This document shows positions 46,962 through 55,416 of a stretch of 64,000 bases of DNA, piece by piece (within the stretch, counting starts at the first letter, position 1; each line of letters starts with the position of its first letter). The DNA comes from Actinomadura luzonensis. Lineage in GTDB: Bacteria > Actinomycetota > Actinomycetes > Streptosporangiales > Streptosporangiaceae. The translations under genes and the position numbers were made by a program. The DNA is taken from positions 186,001-250,000 of the forward strand of contig NZ_JAKRKC020000001.1 of NCBI RefSeq assembly GCF_022664455.2, given 5' to 3'. A model generated the notes under the pieces. It searched no databases, had not been told where the DNA came from, and saw only the letters and a list, made by a program, of their open reading frames with translations.

Positions 46962-47990
46962 CTACTGGGCGATGGCCGCGGCGATGACCTCGGCCGCTTC
47001 CAGGCATCGCTCCATGGAGACGTCGCGGTGCGTGACGATGCGGATCAGATCGGGGGCCAGCCGGAAGACACCGACCCCCTGCCGCGCGCACGCACGGTGA
47101 ACGGCCACCGAGTCACGTACGCGGACCAGCACGATGTTCGTCTCCACCGGCGCGTTGATCATCGGCTGCCGGCCGAGCCGCGTGGCGATGGCCGCCGCCT
47201 TGTCGTGATCCTCACGCAGTCTCGCGACGTTGTTCAGCACGGCGAACTCGGCCGCGGCGGCGAGCACACCAGCGCCTCGCCAGCCGCCGCCGAGTTGCTT
47301 GCGGACCTGGCGAGCGCGTTCCACTCGCTCGGCGTCGCCGAGCATCAGGGCCCCGACCGGGGCGCCGAGACCTTTGCTGACGGAGACGGTGAGCGTGTCG
47401 AACAACGCACCGTAAGCCTTCAGCGAGGTGCCGGTCGCCACGGCCGCGTGCCAGATCCGGGCACCGTCACAGTGCAGCCCGATCCCGTGCTCCCTGGCCA
47501 GGAGGGAGAGCTCGGCGAGCACGGGAAGGGGGACGACGGCGCCACCCGATCTGGCGTGCGTGTTCTCCACGATCAACGCGGAGGTGGGCAGCACTCCCCA
47601 TCCCGCCGGGCGCAGAGCGGCCCGTACCGCGGCGGCGTCCAGCGCTCCGCGCACCGCGTGGATGGTCCTGCTCTGCAGGCCCGCCACCGTCGCGAGCCCG
47701 CCGAGGCCGCTGGCCAGGACGTAGCTCTCCTGATCGGCCAGGACCTCGCCACCACGGGGGCACAGGACGGAGACGGCCACCAAGTTGGCCATCGTCCCCG
47801 TGGGGAGGAACATCGCGCTGTCCATGCCGAAGAGCTCCGCCACGCGATCTTCCAGAGAGCGGACCGCCTCGTCCTCGCGGTAGGCGTCGTTGCCCACGGG
47901 GGCGGCGGCGAGGACCTCGCGCATCCGGTCCGTCGGGGACACGAGCGCGTCCGATCTCAAGTCGATCGCGTGCTGTTCCGCACTCGACAC
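46962..47990 (-). CDS. threonine-aldolase-like PLP enzyme
   Basis: This 342-residue protein is a low-specificity threonine aldolase homologue. It begins IDLRSDALVSPTDRM, has MFLPTGTMANLVAVSVLC, and the PLP lysine in TVSVSKGLGAPVGALML. The reverse reaction condenses glycine with an aldehyde to a beta-hydroxy-alpha-amino acid, and an aldehyde could come from the GAPDH-like enzyme. The GTG start has AGAGGAG upstream. Separation of 29 bases from the ATP-grasp gene indicates one operon. Confidence 0.85.
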   Translation of the reverse strand: MSSAEQHAIDLRSDALVSPTDRMREVLAAAPVGNDAYREDEAVRSLEDRVAELFGMDSAMFLPTGTMANLVAVSVLCPRGGEVLADQESYVLASGLGGLATVAGLQSRTIHAVRGALDAAAVRAALRPAGWGVLPTSALIVENTHARSGGAVVPLPVLAELSLLAREHGIGLHCDGARIWHAAVATGTSLKAYGALFDTLTVSVSKGLGAPVGALMLGDAERVERARQVRKQLGGGWRGAGVLAAAAEFAVLNNVARLREDHDKAAAIATRLGRQPMINAPVETNIVLVRVRDSVAVHRACARQGVGVFRLAPDLIRIVTHRDVSMERCLEAAEVIAAAIAQ

Positions 47991-48047
47991 CTGACTCCTC
48001 TTCTCGGGGTCTCAACCTGTGGCGGAGCCACGATGGCCGCGCTCCTC

Positions 48048-49505
48048 CTACTCGTCTCTGCGCGAGGGAACGCCCAGGAAGACCGGGAGCGGCACCGAAT
48101 CGGACTCGGTCGGCGCGGCCTCGACCTCGAGCGTGGGAAAGTGCGCCCGGTCGTACACTTCGTACGACTTCATCCCCACGCTTCGCGGGAACTCCAGCGT
48201 GACGCCGATGTCGTCAGGGTCGGCCTTGGAGCAGATGAACCTGAAGTCCGAGTTCGGCAGAACGGGGACCTCCCGGATGACCGTGCCCTCGTTGGGCCCG
48301 CCGAGGACCCTGGCCCTGACCATCCTGGGCACGCTCTCTTCGTTGCGCACCTCGACATGGACCGCCCGGACGTCACCGCGCCAGAAATGATCACGTCGCT
48401 CAAGGTCGGTCGCTGGGACTTCGGGGACCTCCAGCGGACTCTTCGACGATTCGGGGAGCATGACGAACGGCAGCTTGGCGCCACACCCCGTACAACACGC
48501 GTCGGCGGTCAGGCCGCTCGACTTCGCGATGAGCCCGTATCTGCTGACGACCATGTTCTTGCAGTTCGGGCAGTAGGAGTTGCTTGCCGGGTTGTCGTAG
48601 ACGTTGCCGAGGTAGACGTACTTCATGCCCACTTCGAAAGCGACCTCGCGGGCTCGCTCCAGCCGCTCGATGGGCGTACGGCCGACGTGGGTGTACTTGT
48701 AGTCCGGGTGGAACCGCACGAAGTGCAGCGGCACCTCCGGTGACAGGTTGGTGGCCACCCATTCCGCGACCTTGCGCGCATCCTCCTCCTTGTCATTCGC
48801 CTCGGTGACCACGAGGTTGGAGATCTCGACGTGCCGGCCGCGCTGGTAGACGTACTGCGTGGCGTCGAGCACCGGCTGCAGGCGTCCCTTGGTGAATCTC
48901 TTGTAGAAGACCGGGTCCATGGACTTCAGCGAGATGCTGAAGATGTCCATCACGTCCACGAGTTCGGTCGCGCCCTCCAGTGAGATGTAGAAGGCGGACT
49001 TGTAGAGGTTGATCAGGCCGTGCTCGCGGGCCAGGGCCGCCGTGTCGAGGATGAACTCGTGCCAGACCACCGGGTCGTTGTACGTCCATGAGATGACTTT
49101 GATGCCACGCGCCAGAGCCGATTCGACGACCTGTTCCGGCGTGTACGTGTGCACCACGTCGTCCGTGACGAACCGGGCCTGTGAGGTGTTCCAGTTGTGG
49201 CAGTAGTCGCAGTTCATCATGCAACCGACGTTGCCCATGGAGAGGATCTTGGCCCCGGGGGCGTAGTGGTTGACCGCCTCGGTCTCGATGGTCTCCTCGG
49301 TCATCGCGACCGATTTTCCGTAGTTGAGGGTCTGCAGTTCGCCGCCGCGGTTGACGCGTACCCGGCAGAACCCCGCGCGGCCCTCTCGAATGACGCAGTT
49401 TCGTGGCGACAGGTGGCATTGGACGACCCCGTCGTCCCGCTTGGACCACAGCCGGGCTTCATGCCCGGTCTCTTGCCATGCGTGGGTGCGCTCGTCGAGT
49501 GGCAA
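48048..49505 (-). CDS. AmmeMemoRadiSam-type radical SAM enzyme
   Basis: This 485-residue protein resembles AmrS-like radical SAM proteins. The cluster motif C-x-x-x-C-x-x-C is C95, C99 and C102 (GCMMNCDYCHNW), preceded by the family's N-terminal CHLSPRNCVIREGRAGFC. A second Cys set (NSYCPNCKNM and ACCTGCGAK, about residues 310-345) may bind zinc. About 130 further residues form a beta-rich C-terminal domain that family members do not usually have. A TTG start with AAGGGG upstream is likely. Its reaction here is unknown. Confidence 0.8.
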   Translation of the reverse strand: MPLDERTHAWQETGHEARLWSKRDDGVVQCHLSPRNCVIREGRAGFCRVRVNRGGELQTLNYGKSVAMTEETIETEAVNHYAPGAKILSMGNVGCMMNCDYCHNWNTSQARFVTDDVVHTYTPEQVVESALARGIKVISWTYNDPVVWHEFILDTAALAREHGLINLYKSAFYISLEGATELVDVMDIFSISLKSMDPVFYKRFTKGRLQPVLDATQYVYQRGRHVEISNLVVTEANDKEEDARKVAEWVATNLSPEVPLHFVRFHPDYKYTHVGRTPIERLERAREVAFEVGMKYVYLGNVYDNPASNSYCPNCKNMVVSRYGLIAKSSGLTADACCTGCGAKLPFVMLPESSKSPLEVPEVPATDLERRDHFWRGDVRAVHVEVRNEESVPRMVRARVLGGPNEGTVIREVPVLPNSDFRFICSKADPDDIGVTLEFPRSVGMKSYEVYDRAHFPTLEVEAAPTESDSVPLPVFLGVPSRRDE

Positions 49506-49541
49506 TGTGAACCCCTTCGTCTCTAGCGATCCGATGAGAAA

Positions 49542-50483
49542 TCAGGGCCAGCCGTGTGTCGCGGTCGCCGTGACCGGGCCCTGGCCCTGGCCCTGGCCCG
49601 TCATGGCCGACCATCGCTCGATCGCCGGCGTGAGCACTTTGATGGGCGCGTTCGCGTCGCCGCAGCTGTCGCTGTGGATGATGGCCGCCACGGCCGGCAG
49701 CTTCTCCGAGACGACCTGGACGGGAGCGAGTAGATGGGTGACGGCCACCGTCACCCGCCCTCCGGCCTCGGCGAGGACGGCGCACAAGGGTCGCAGCGTG
49801 GATCCGGACGAGCACACGTCCTCGACGACGAGGCAGGTCCGCCTCCGCACGACAGCGGGCAGAGTTCGGTAGAAGGTACCCCGGCCGGCGTCCTTCGACT
49901 TGTCCAAGGCCACGACGGGCAGTTCCAAGAGACCGGCCACCCGGCTCGCCCGCGCGAGCCCGCCCGCGTCCGGCGCCACGACGATGTCCGGGACGATGTC
50001 GAACCCTCGGACGACGTCGGCGATGTCGGCGGCGATGTCCAGATTGACGATGCGCGGCAGGCCCGGGCCGACCGGCCGATCACTGTGCCTGTCGACGGTC
50101 ATGAGCGCGTCCACGCCGAACGCGGCGAGCATGCGCGAGGGCAGCGCGGCGGACAGGGGCTCGCCGGCGCGCATGCGCCGGTCCTGTCGCTGGTAGCACA
50201 GATAGGGGACGAAGCAGGTGAGGCTGAGCGGGCCGGCGTGCGCGACGGCGTCCGCCAGCTGGCACAGGCTCACGAGCCGCTCGTCCTGCGGTTCGGCGGT
50301 CGTGTGCACGATCAGGACGTGCTGGCCATGGAGAAGTTCCGGCCTAGGCAGGGTGACGAGTTGCTCCCCGTCGGGGAAGCGCGTGCGGGTGGCGTACACG
50401 GTGGCGCACCACGAGGGGATGCCGACCGCCCGGTGAGCGTCGTCCGGGCCGAGCACCACGATGGGAGAGCTTGAGGCGTCCAC
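49542..50483 (-). CDS. ribose-phosphate-pyrophosphokinase-like protein
   Basis: This 313-residue protein is a PRPP synthetase homologue. It has VPYLCYQRQDRRMRAGEPLS, the ribose-5-phosphate side VAPDAGGLARAS and the PRPP loop VVEDVCSSGSTL (219-230). The catalytic flexible loop, usually with a K-x-R pair, reads VALDKSKDAGRG. The C-terminus ends in GQGQGQGPVTATAT, encoded by a GGCCAG repeat. It starts with a GTG only a few bases after the PEP mutase stop. It could make PRPP for the APRT-like enzyme or pyrophosphorylate a pathway sugar. Confidence 0.75.
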   Translation of the reverse strand: MDASSSPIVVLGPDDAHRAVGIPSWCATVYATRTRFPDGEQLVTLPRPELLHGQHVLIVHTTAEPQDERLVSLCQLADAVAHAGPLSLTCFVPYLCYQRQDRRMRAGEPLSAALPSRMLAAFGVDALMTVDRHSDRPVGPGLPRIVNLDIAADIADVVRGFDIVPDIVVAPDAGGLARASRVAGLLELPVVALDKSKDAGRGTFYRTLPAVVRRRTCLVVEDVCSSGSTLRPLCAVLAEAGGRVTVAVTHLLAPVQVVSEKLPAVAAIIHSDSCGDANAPIKVLTPAIERWSAMTGQGQGQGPVTATATHGWP

Positions 50484-50486
50484 CGG

Positions 50487-51371
50487 CTACAGCTCCGTCC
50501 TCGGCGGGATCCACAGTCCTCCGGCGGCGATCCGGCTCATCCCCGTCAGCTCGAACAACTCGTCGACCCCGGCGATGCGATCCTCCGCCTCACTGAGCGA
50601 ATCGTTCTCCACCAGGCACTCCAGCATCTGCCGAGCCGCACTCACGGAGGCCCTGATGAGCTGGTTCGCATAGATCGCGGCCGACACCCCGATCTTCCGC
50701 AGGTCGGCGCCCTCAGCGCTGTGGAAGGTCGTCGGTACCGCGAAGACGGGTACAGAGCCATCCATTGTTCGCCATTCCCGACAGAACGCCTCGATCTCCC
50801 CCGCACACGACTTCTTGCTGTGGATCAGGATCGCGTCCGCGCCCGCCGCGACCGAGAGTTCGGCACGCCCCAGCGCCTGGTCCAGGCTCTCCCCCACGAT
50901 GAAGGACTCGTGCCGGGCGATCACCATGAACTCCGCGTCGCGCTGAGCGGCCTTCGCCGCCGCGATCTTCTCGGCGAACGCCTCCGGCGACTCGAGTCTG
51001 TTGCCCGAGGAGAAGCTGTTGCGCTTCGGGAACTGCTTGTCCTCGATGCAGACCGCGTCGATGCCGTGCTGTTCGTAGAGCCGGACCATCCGCTGCACGA
51101 CATTCACGTCGCCGAATCCCGAGTCCACGTCGGCCACCACGGGAAGGCTGCAGGACATGCGGATCTGCGTGGCGGCGGCCAGGAACTCCGTCATCGTCAG
51201 CAACCCGGCATCGGCCACTCCCTGCGCGGCCGAAACCGCGAGGCCGCTGACCCATATGCCCTCAAGGCCGCACTTCTCAACGAGTAACGCCGACAACCCG
51301 TCATGCACGCCGACGAGTCTGACCAGTCCGTCACCCGTCAATGCCGTACGCAGGCTCCCAGCAGTCATCAC
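50487..51371 (-). CDS. pepM: phosphoenolpyruvate phosphonomutase
   Basis: This 294-residue protein converts PEP to phosphonopyruvate and forms the C-P bond. The diagnostic E-D-K-x5-N-S motif is at 110-119 (EDKQFPKRNS), and DVDSGFGDVNVV carries the metal-binding Asp pattern. Isocitrate lyase and methylisocitrate lyase relatives lack this motif. No phosphonopyruvate decarboxylase is found in the window, so the unstable product is most likely drawn off by the homocitrate-synthase-like enzyme four genes earlier in the same operon. GTG at 51371 or the next codon ATG may serve; GAGGGAGGG lies upstream. Confidence 0.95.
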   Translation of the reverse strand: MMTAGSLRTALTGDGLVRLVGVHDGLSALLVEKCGLEGIWVSGLAVSAAQGVADAGLLTMTEFLAAATQIRMSCSLPVVADVDSGFGDVNVVQRMVRLYEQHGIDAVCIEDKQFPKRNSFSSGNRLESPEAFAEKIAAAKAAQRDAEFMVIARHESFIVGESLDQALGRAELSVAAGADAILIHSKKSCAGEIEAFCREWRTMDGSVPVFAVPTTFHSAEGADLRKIGVSAAIYANQLIRASVSAARQMLECLVENDSLSEAEDRIAGVDELFELTGMSRIAAGGLWIPPRTEL

Positions 51372-51412
51372 AGCCCTCCCTCATCGATTCGCGCCGTTGT
51401 GCCCGACACCGT

Positions 51413-52528
51413 TCACCGGCACGGTCGCGCGGCGAGGTGCGCCACGGCCTCGTTGATCAACCGCAGATCCGCGGCGGCCTCGGCGAGCCCTGGGAGCGGC
51501 GGCCCTTCCCGCGTCCGCAACGATTCGCCCCAATGGACAAGCTGCCGGTAGAAGCCCTGGTACCGATGGCCCGGCGCCCATGTGCGCCGCTCGCGCACCG
51601 TCGAGTCACCCGAGAACCTCGTCACGAGCAGCGTGCCCGCGGACGCCTGGTACGGAGAGGGCAACCGGAGCGTGATCCGGCTGCGATCGGTCACCATCTG
51701 AATCTCCTCGTGGTAGCTCAGGTGTTCGGACACGCGGACATAGGTCATGTGCACCGACAACGACGGCGAGGGCAGCCACGAGCAGCGCACGGCTCGTCCC
51801 TCCATCCATTCCGTGGCGTGTTCCAAGGTGCCGGCGAGGTGTACGCCGCCCGCCTCCAAGGCCATGCGCACGATGTTGATCTGGTGGACCAGTGAGCCGC
51901 CGAGCGGATGCATGAAGGCGGTGCGCACGCTGGGCGTGACGTGTGGCCCCAGAATGCTGTTCACGATCCTTTGCACCGCGTCGCCCGATGCGGTGCTCGA
52001 CACGGCGAGGTCGGCCGGCACCAGATGCGCGAGCTGATGGGGTGCGTTCGGGTCGAGCACGGTGACCGTCAGAGACCGCAACGACGCCTGCTCGGCCCGT
52101 ACCAGCTCCATGAACGCCCGCACCGCCGGATCGTGCCGCTTCATGTACCCGACCGCGACCTGGTGACCCGCCGCCTGCTCGCACTCCCGCATCCGGTCGA
52201 TGTCGGCCGCGTCCAAGCTGACCGGCTTCTCGCACAGGACCGCCATGTCCTCCTTCAAGGCGGAGACGACGACCTCCGAGTGCGAGGGCCAGGGCGTCGC
52301 ACAGATGATCGCCCGTGCTCCCGAACGCACGGCGCATTCCAGATCCGTGCCCACCGTGACGTCCGGATGGCGTTCGGCGGCAGCCGCGGCTCTGGCGGGG
52401 TCCGCCTCCACGATGGCGACCAGCCGGAAATCACGGGGCAGTTTGCAGGTGAGCGGGATGTGCGCCGCGTACGCCACACGCCCCGCTCCGACGACGGCCA
52501 AAGGAATGGGAGCGGAGGTCGAGGCCAT
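51413..52528 (-). CDS. Gfo/Idh/MocA-family oxidoreductase
   Basis: This 371-residue protein has an N-terminal NAD(P) Rossmann motif (PLAVVGAGRVAYAAHIPL), the CEKPV motif and YMKRHDPAV typical of the family. Such enzymes oxidise or reduce hydroxyls, often on sugars or cyclitols. The ATG lies only a few bases after the dioxygenase stop, so translation is probably coupled. In some phosphonate pathways a related enzyme reduces a phosphonate keto or aldehyde group. Confidence 0.85.
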   Translation of the reverse strand: MASTSAPIPLAVVGAGRVAYAAHIPLTCKLPRDFRLVAIVEADPARAAAAAERHPDVTVGTDLECAVRSGARAIICATPWPSHSEVVVSALKEDMAVLCEKPVSLDAADIDRMRECEQAAGHQVAVGYMKRHDPAVRAFMELVRAEQASLRSLTVTVLDPNAPHQLAHLVPADLAVSSTASGDAVQRIVNSILGPHVTPSVRTAFMHPLGGSLVHQINIVRMALEAGGVHLAGTLEHATEWMEGRAVRCSWLPSPSLSVHMTYVRVSEHLSYHEEIQMVTDRSRITLRLPSPYQASAGTLLVTRFSGDSTVRERRTWAPGHRYQGFYRQLVHWGESLRTREGPPLPGLAEAAADLRLINEAVAHLAARPCR

Positions 52529-52532
52529 GATG

Positions 52533-53408
52533 CTAGGTGACGGTCCTGAGCGATCGCTCGTACCGCGTGAAGCGCCGGATCTTGTGGTAATCCGTCTCCG
52601 ACGGGCTGTCGAGCGCGTACTCGTCGGCGAAGAGCGGCAAATCCTCGCGTGGCGGACGGATGAATTCCTCACCATCCGTGTAGGGCCGCACGATGATCCG
52701 TTGTTCGCGGTTCAGGCCGTCCAGCCATTCCTTCGGATATTCATAGTATCCGTTGAGCCAGCTCGGCGCGTAGGTGATGAAGATGGTGATCCGGGTCCGG
52801 TCGCTCTCGTTGGGATCGATGCGGTGCCACACATTGGCGTGTGCGATCGACAACGTGCCCGCGCGGCCGCAGATGACGCGCTGCCGGTCGCTGACCCCGT
52901 TGCCGCTGTGCTCTTCCGCATAGTCCTCGCGATGGCTGCCCGGCACGTAGACGTAATTGCCCATCCGCGGCTCCGGCAGGTCGGTGAGCCAATATCCGAA
53001 GCGCAACTTCAGGGGCAGGTGCGGCGAGAATACGCGGTAGGGCACCGCTCTCGGACCGTCGATGTGCCAATGGTTGACGACTCCGCCGGGGGGGCGGATG
53101 AACAGGTCCGACTGCACGAGCTGCAACTGGTCTCCGTACAGGTCGTACGCGAACCCGACGTGCCGGGCGTGATCGACGAGTTCCCTGAACGCCTCGTGCT
53201 GAGGAATGATGTTCGCCATTCGGAAGGCGTGCTCAGGGTCGTAGTGGTCATAGGCGGAGGCCAGCTCTTCTGCGGCCTCCCGATACCGCTGGACGTCCGC
53301 CTGGCCGATGGCATCCGGAATGGTGACGAAGCCATCCTCGGCGAACTCCCGCCACAGGTCGGGAGTGAAGCCTGGAGGGGCCTTGCGGGTGACCGACCGG
53401 TCTGACAT
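52533..53408 (-). CDS. phytanoyl-CoA-hydroxylase-like Fe(II) dioxygenase
   Basis: This 291-residue protein belongs to the PhyH family of Fe(II)/2-oxoglutarate oxygenases. The iron ligands are in VNHWHIDGPR (H-x-D) and IAHANVWHRIDP (distal His), with the 2-oxoglutarate Arg in SDRTRITIF. Start and AGAGGAGG fit well at 53408. PhyH relatives hydroxylate phosphonates in several pathways. It lies between the homocitrate-synthase-like gene and the MocA-type oxidoreductase, so a hydroxylation followed by oxidation is plausible. Confidence 0.85.
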   Translation of the reverse strand: MSDRSVTRKAPPGFTPDLWREFAEDGFVTIPDAIGQADVQRYREAAEELASAYDHYDPEHAFRMANIIPQHEAFRELVDHARHVGFAYDLYGDQLQLVQSDLFIRPPGGVVNHWHIDGPRAVPYRVFSPHLPLKLRFGYWLTDLPEPRMGNYVYVPGSHREDYAEEHSGNGVSDRQRVICGRAGTLSIAHANVWHRIDPNESDRTRITIFITYAPSWLNGYYEYPKEWLDGLNREQRIIVRPYTDGEEFIRPPREDLPLFADEYALDSPSETDYHKIRRFTRYERSLRTVT

Positions 53409-53457
53409 CTGTCCTCCTCTGAACGCGCCTGGCCACCACGTGGCCGACATGATTGAG

Positions 53458-54588
53458 CTAGATCGCGAGCGAACGACGACGGTCGAAATGGGCCACGAGT
53501 TCGTCCGAGGCGACGGCGCCGGCCCGATCCACGGCCGTCTGCCGCAGCCAGGTCAGGCAGGCGGCCAGATCGTCCTGGTCGTAGGTGCGGCTGCGACTTG
53601 TCAGAATCGATTCGATCAGCGCCCGGCCGGAGTGTTTCCCCAGGACGTAGCGCCGCTCTCCGCCGACCTCCTCCGGCGGGAACGGCTCGAAGGTCGACGA
53701 ATCCTTGAGCATGGCGTTGACGTGTATTCCGGACTCGTGCGCGAACACGTTGGCGCCGACGATGGGCTGCCAGGGGACCGTCGGCTGTCTGCACGCGGCT
53801 GCCACGAGTCCGCTGAGGCTCGTCAGCCGCGTCGTGTCGATGCCGAGGTCGACGCCGTACAGTCGCTTGAGAGCGACCACCGCCTGCGCGAGATCGGTCA
53901 TCCCCGCGCGCTCGCCCACACCGTTGACCGTGACGTGGAAGTATCGCGCGCCCGCCTTGAGACCCGCCAGCGTGTTCGCGAAGCCCAGCCCGAAGTCATT
54001 GTGCGCATGGCACTGCACGTCGATGTCGGCGTGCGTCACGACCTCATGCACCCGCCGCGCGTATTCCTCGGGCCCGAGAATGCCGATCGTGTCGGAGAGC
54101 CGCAACCGGTCCGCGCCCGCCGCGGCCACGGTCTGGGCGTACTCCACCAGGAAATCGAGCTCGGTTCGCGCGATGTCCTCCGCGCTGATGGAGACGAAGG
54201 CGCCGCGGTCCTTCGCGTACTCCACCAGTTCCTCGGCCGCGGTGAGAAGCCAGTCACGGCCCTTCCCCACGCTCTTGTCGAGGTGCAGGCTCGACGCCGG
54301 CAGACCGATGTGAACGGCGCGGTAGCCGAGATCGAGGGAGAATTCCACGTCGGCCCGGACGCCCCTGTTCCAGACGACCAGCGTGGCCTCGTCCTGCCGA
54401 TGGACGGCGGCCTTGAGGAACTCGAGTTCCGCCCCTCCCATGGCCGGAATGCCCACCTCGACCCAACGCACGCCGGCCCCGATGAGCGCATCCAGAATAT
54501 GTGACTTGGTTTCCTGGTCGAAGGCCACGCCGGGAGCCTGCTCCCCGTCGCGCAGCGTCGTGTCCTCGATAATGATGTCGTCGCGCAT
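53458..54588 (-). CDS. homocitrate-synthase-like 2-phosphonomethylmalate synthase
   Basis: This 376-residue protein is of the isopropylmalate/homocitrate synthase family. It has EDTTLRDGEQAPGVAFD at the N-terminus, the metal-binding VQCHAHNDFGLG and VNGVGERAG. The family's regulatory C-terminal domain is absent, as in FrbC. Next to PEP mutase the natural substrates are acetyl-CoA and phosphonopyruvate. The ATG at 54588 leaves 260 bases to the divergent APRT-like gene. It is the first gene of the eight-gene leftward operon. Confidence 0.85.
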   Translation of the reverse strand: MRDDIIIEDTTLRDGEQAPGVAFDQETKSHILDALIGAGVRWVEVGIPAMGGAELEFLKAAVHRQDEATLVVWNRGVRADVEFSLDLGYRAVHIGLPASSLHLDKSVGKGRDWLLTAAEELVEYAKDRGAFVSISAEDIARTELDFLVEYAQTVAAAGADRLRLSDTIGILGPEEYARRVHEVVTHADIDVQCHAHNDFGLGFANTLAGLKAGARYFHVTVNGVGERAGMTDLAQAVVALKRLYGVDLGIDTTRLTSLSGLVAAACRQPTVPWQPIVGANVFAHESGIHVNAMLKDSSTFEPFPPEEVGGERRYVLGKHSGRALIESILTSRSRTYDQDDLAACLTWLRQTAVDRAGAVASDELVAHFDRRRSLAI

Positions 54589-54849
54589 AATCCACTCTTC
54601 TAGAGTGCGGAAGGTAAACGGAAAACGCGGATCCGGTCGGCCGGGAACAGCCATTGGCATTCGACCGGCGGAGCTTGCGCAGAAAATGCCGATCTCGCCG
54701 ACTCGAGGGAAGATTAGTTCCGGCGCTTACCACCGTCAAGGCACGTCGAGCACACCCGCCGAACGCCACGCGACACGATCGTTATTGCATTGCGCCGCGA
54801 CTTGCTTGAACACTTTGGTATTCGACCGGCCCACGGAAAGGACATTCAG
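54589..54849. promoter_or_regulatory. divergent promoter region with a 16-bp direct repeat
   Basis: This 261-base gap separates the start of the main leftward operon from the APRT-like gene. It contains TTGGCATTCGACCGGC at 54654-54669 and TTGGTATTCGACCGGC at 54815-54830, identical but for one base and 161 bases apart. The TTCGAC core resembles the half-site reported for StrR-type regulators, and such a regulator is encoded at 58.4-59.6 kb. No clear -35/-10 pair was identified. Confidence 0.55.
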
Positions 54850-55395
54850 ATGCGACCGGAGAACTCATCGCACGCCCCGCTGGATCTCAAGGGCTCGATA
54901 GTCGACGTGCTGGACCATCCAGCACCCGGAGTTATTTTTCGCGACATATCGCCGATGATCGGGGACGCCCAGCGCTTCGACCACGTCCTCACCCGGCTCG
55001 TCGAATGGGCGGCGCCGCTCGAACCCGACATCGTGGCCGCGGTGGACGCGCGGGGTTTCATCTTCGGCGGCGCACTGGCCGCCGCGCTGAAATGCGGCTT
55101 CGTGCCGCTGCGCAAGCAGGGCAAGCTGCCGCGGGCCCGGCTCTCGGTGGAATTCGATTCCGAGTACTCGACGGAGACGCTCGAGGTGCACACGGACGCG
55201 TTCGCGCCGGGCGCCCGGGTCCTTTTCCACGACGACGTGATAGCGGTGGGAAACTGTTCGAGCGGATCCATCGAGCTGCTCGAACGGTTGGGCGCCGAAG
55301 TCGTCGGAGCCTGCTTCCTGGTCGAGCTGAAGCGGCTCAACGGACGCCACAAACTGACCGGGCGCGAAGTTTTCTCCGTGGTGCAATATGACTAG
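54850..55395 (+). CDS. adenine-phosphoribosyltransferase-like protein
   Basis: This 181-residue protein is APRT-like in length and fold. PGVIFRDISPMIGDAQRF and DARGFIFGGALA match APRT well. The PRPP-binding loop, normally D-D-x-x-A-T-G-G-T, reads DDVIAVGNC (128-136): the two acidic residues stay but T-G-G-T is replaced. PRPP use may be lost or altered. AAGGA lies before the ATG. It is the only rightward gene in the right half of the cluster and faces the acyl-CoA-dehydrogenase gene. Confidence 0.8.
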   Translation: MRPENSSHAPLDLKGSIVDVLDHPAPGVIFRDISPMIGDAQRFDHVLTRLVEWAAPLEPDIVAAVDARGFIFGGALAAALKCGFVPLRKQGKLPRARLSVEFDSEYSTETLEVHTDAFAPGARVLFHDDVIAVGNCSSGSIELLERLGAEVVGACFLVELKRLNGRHKLTGREVFSVVQYD

Positions 55396-55416
55396 CGGGC
55401 GCCCGCCCGGCCCGGG

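Noticed and set aside
50487..51371. Isocitrate lyase, methylisocitrate lyase or carboxy-PEP mutase
   Set aside because: The EDKx5NS motif is that of PEP mutase, and there is no enolase-like carboxy-PEP synthase or P-methylase to support a phosphinothricin-type route.
55396..55410. Terminator between the APRT-like and acyl-CoA-dehydrogenase genes
   Set aside because: GCGGGCGCCCGC is a perfect palindrome but has no loop and no T-run, so it is not a convincing terminator.
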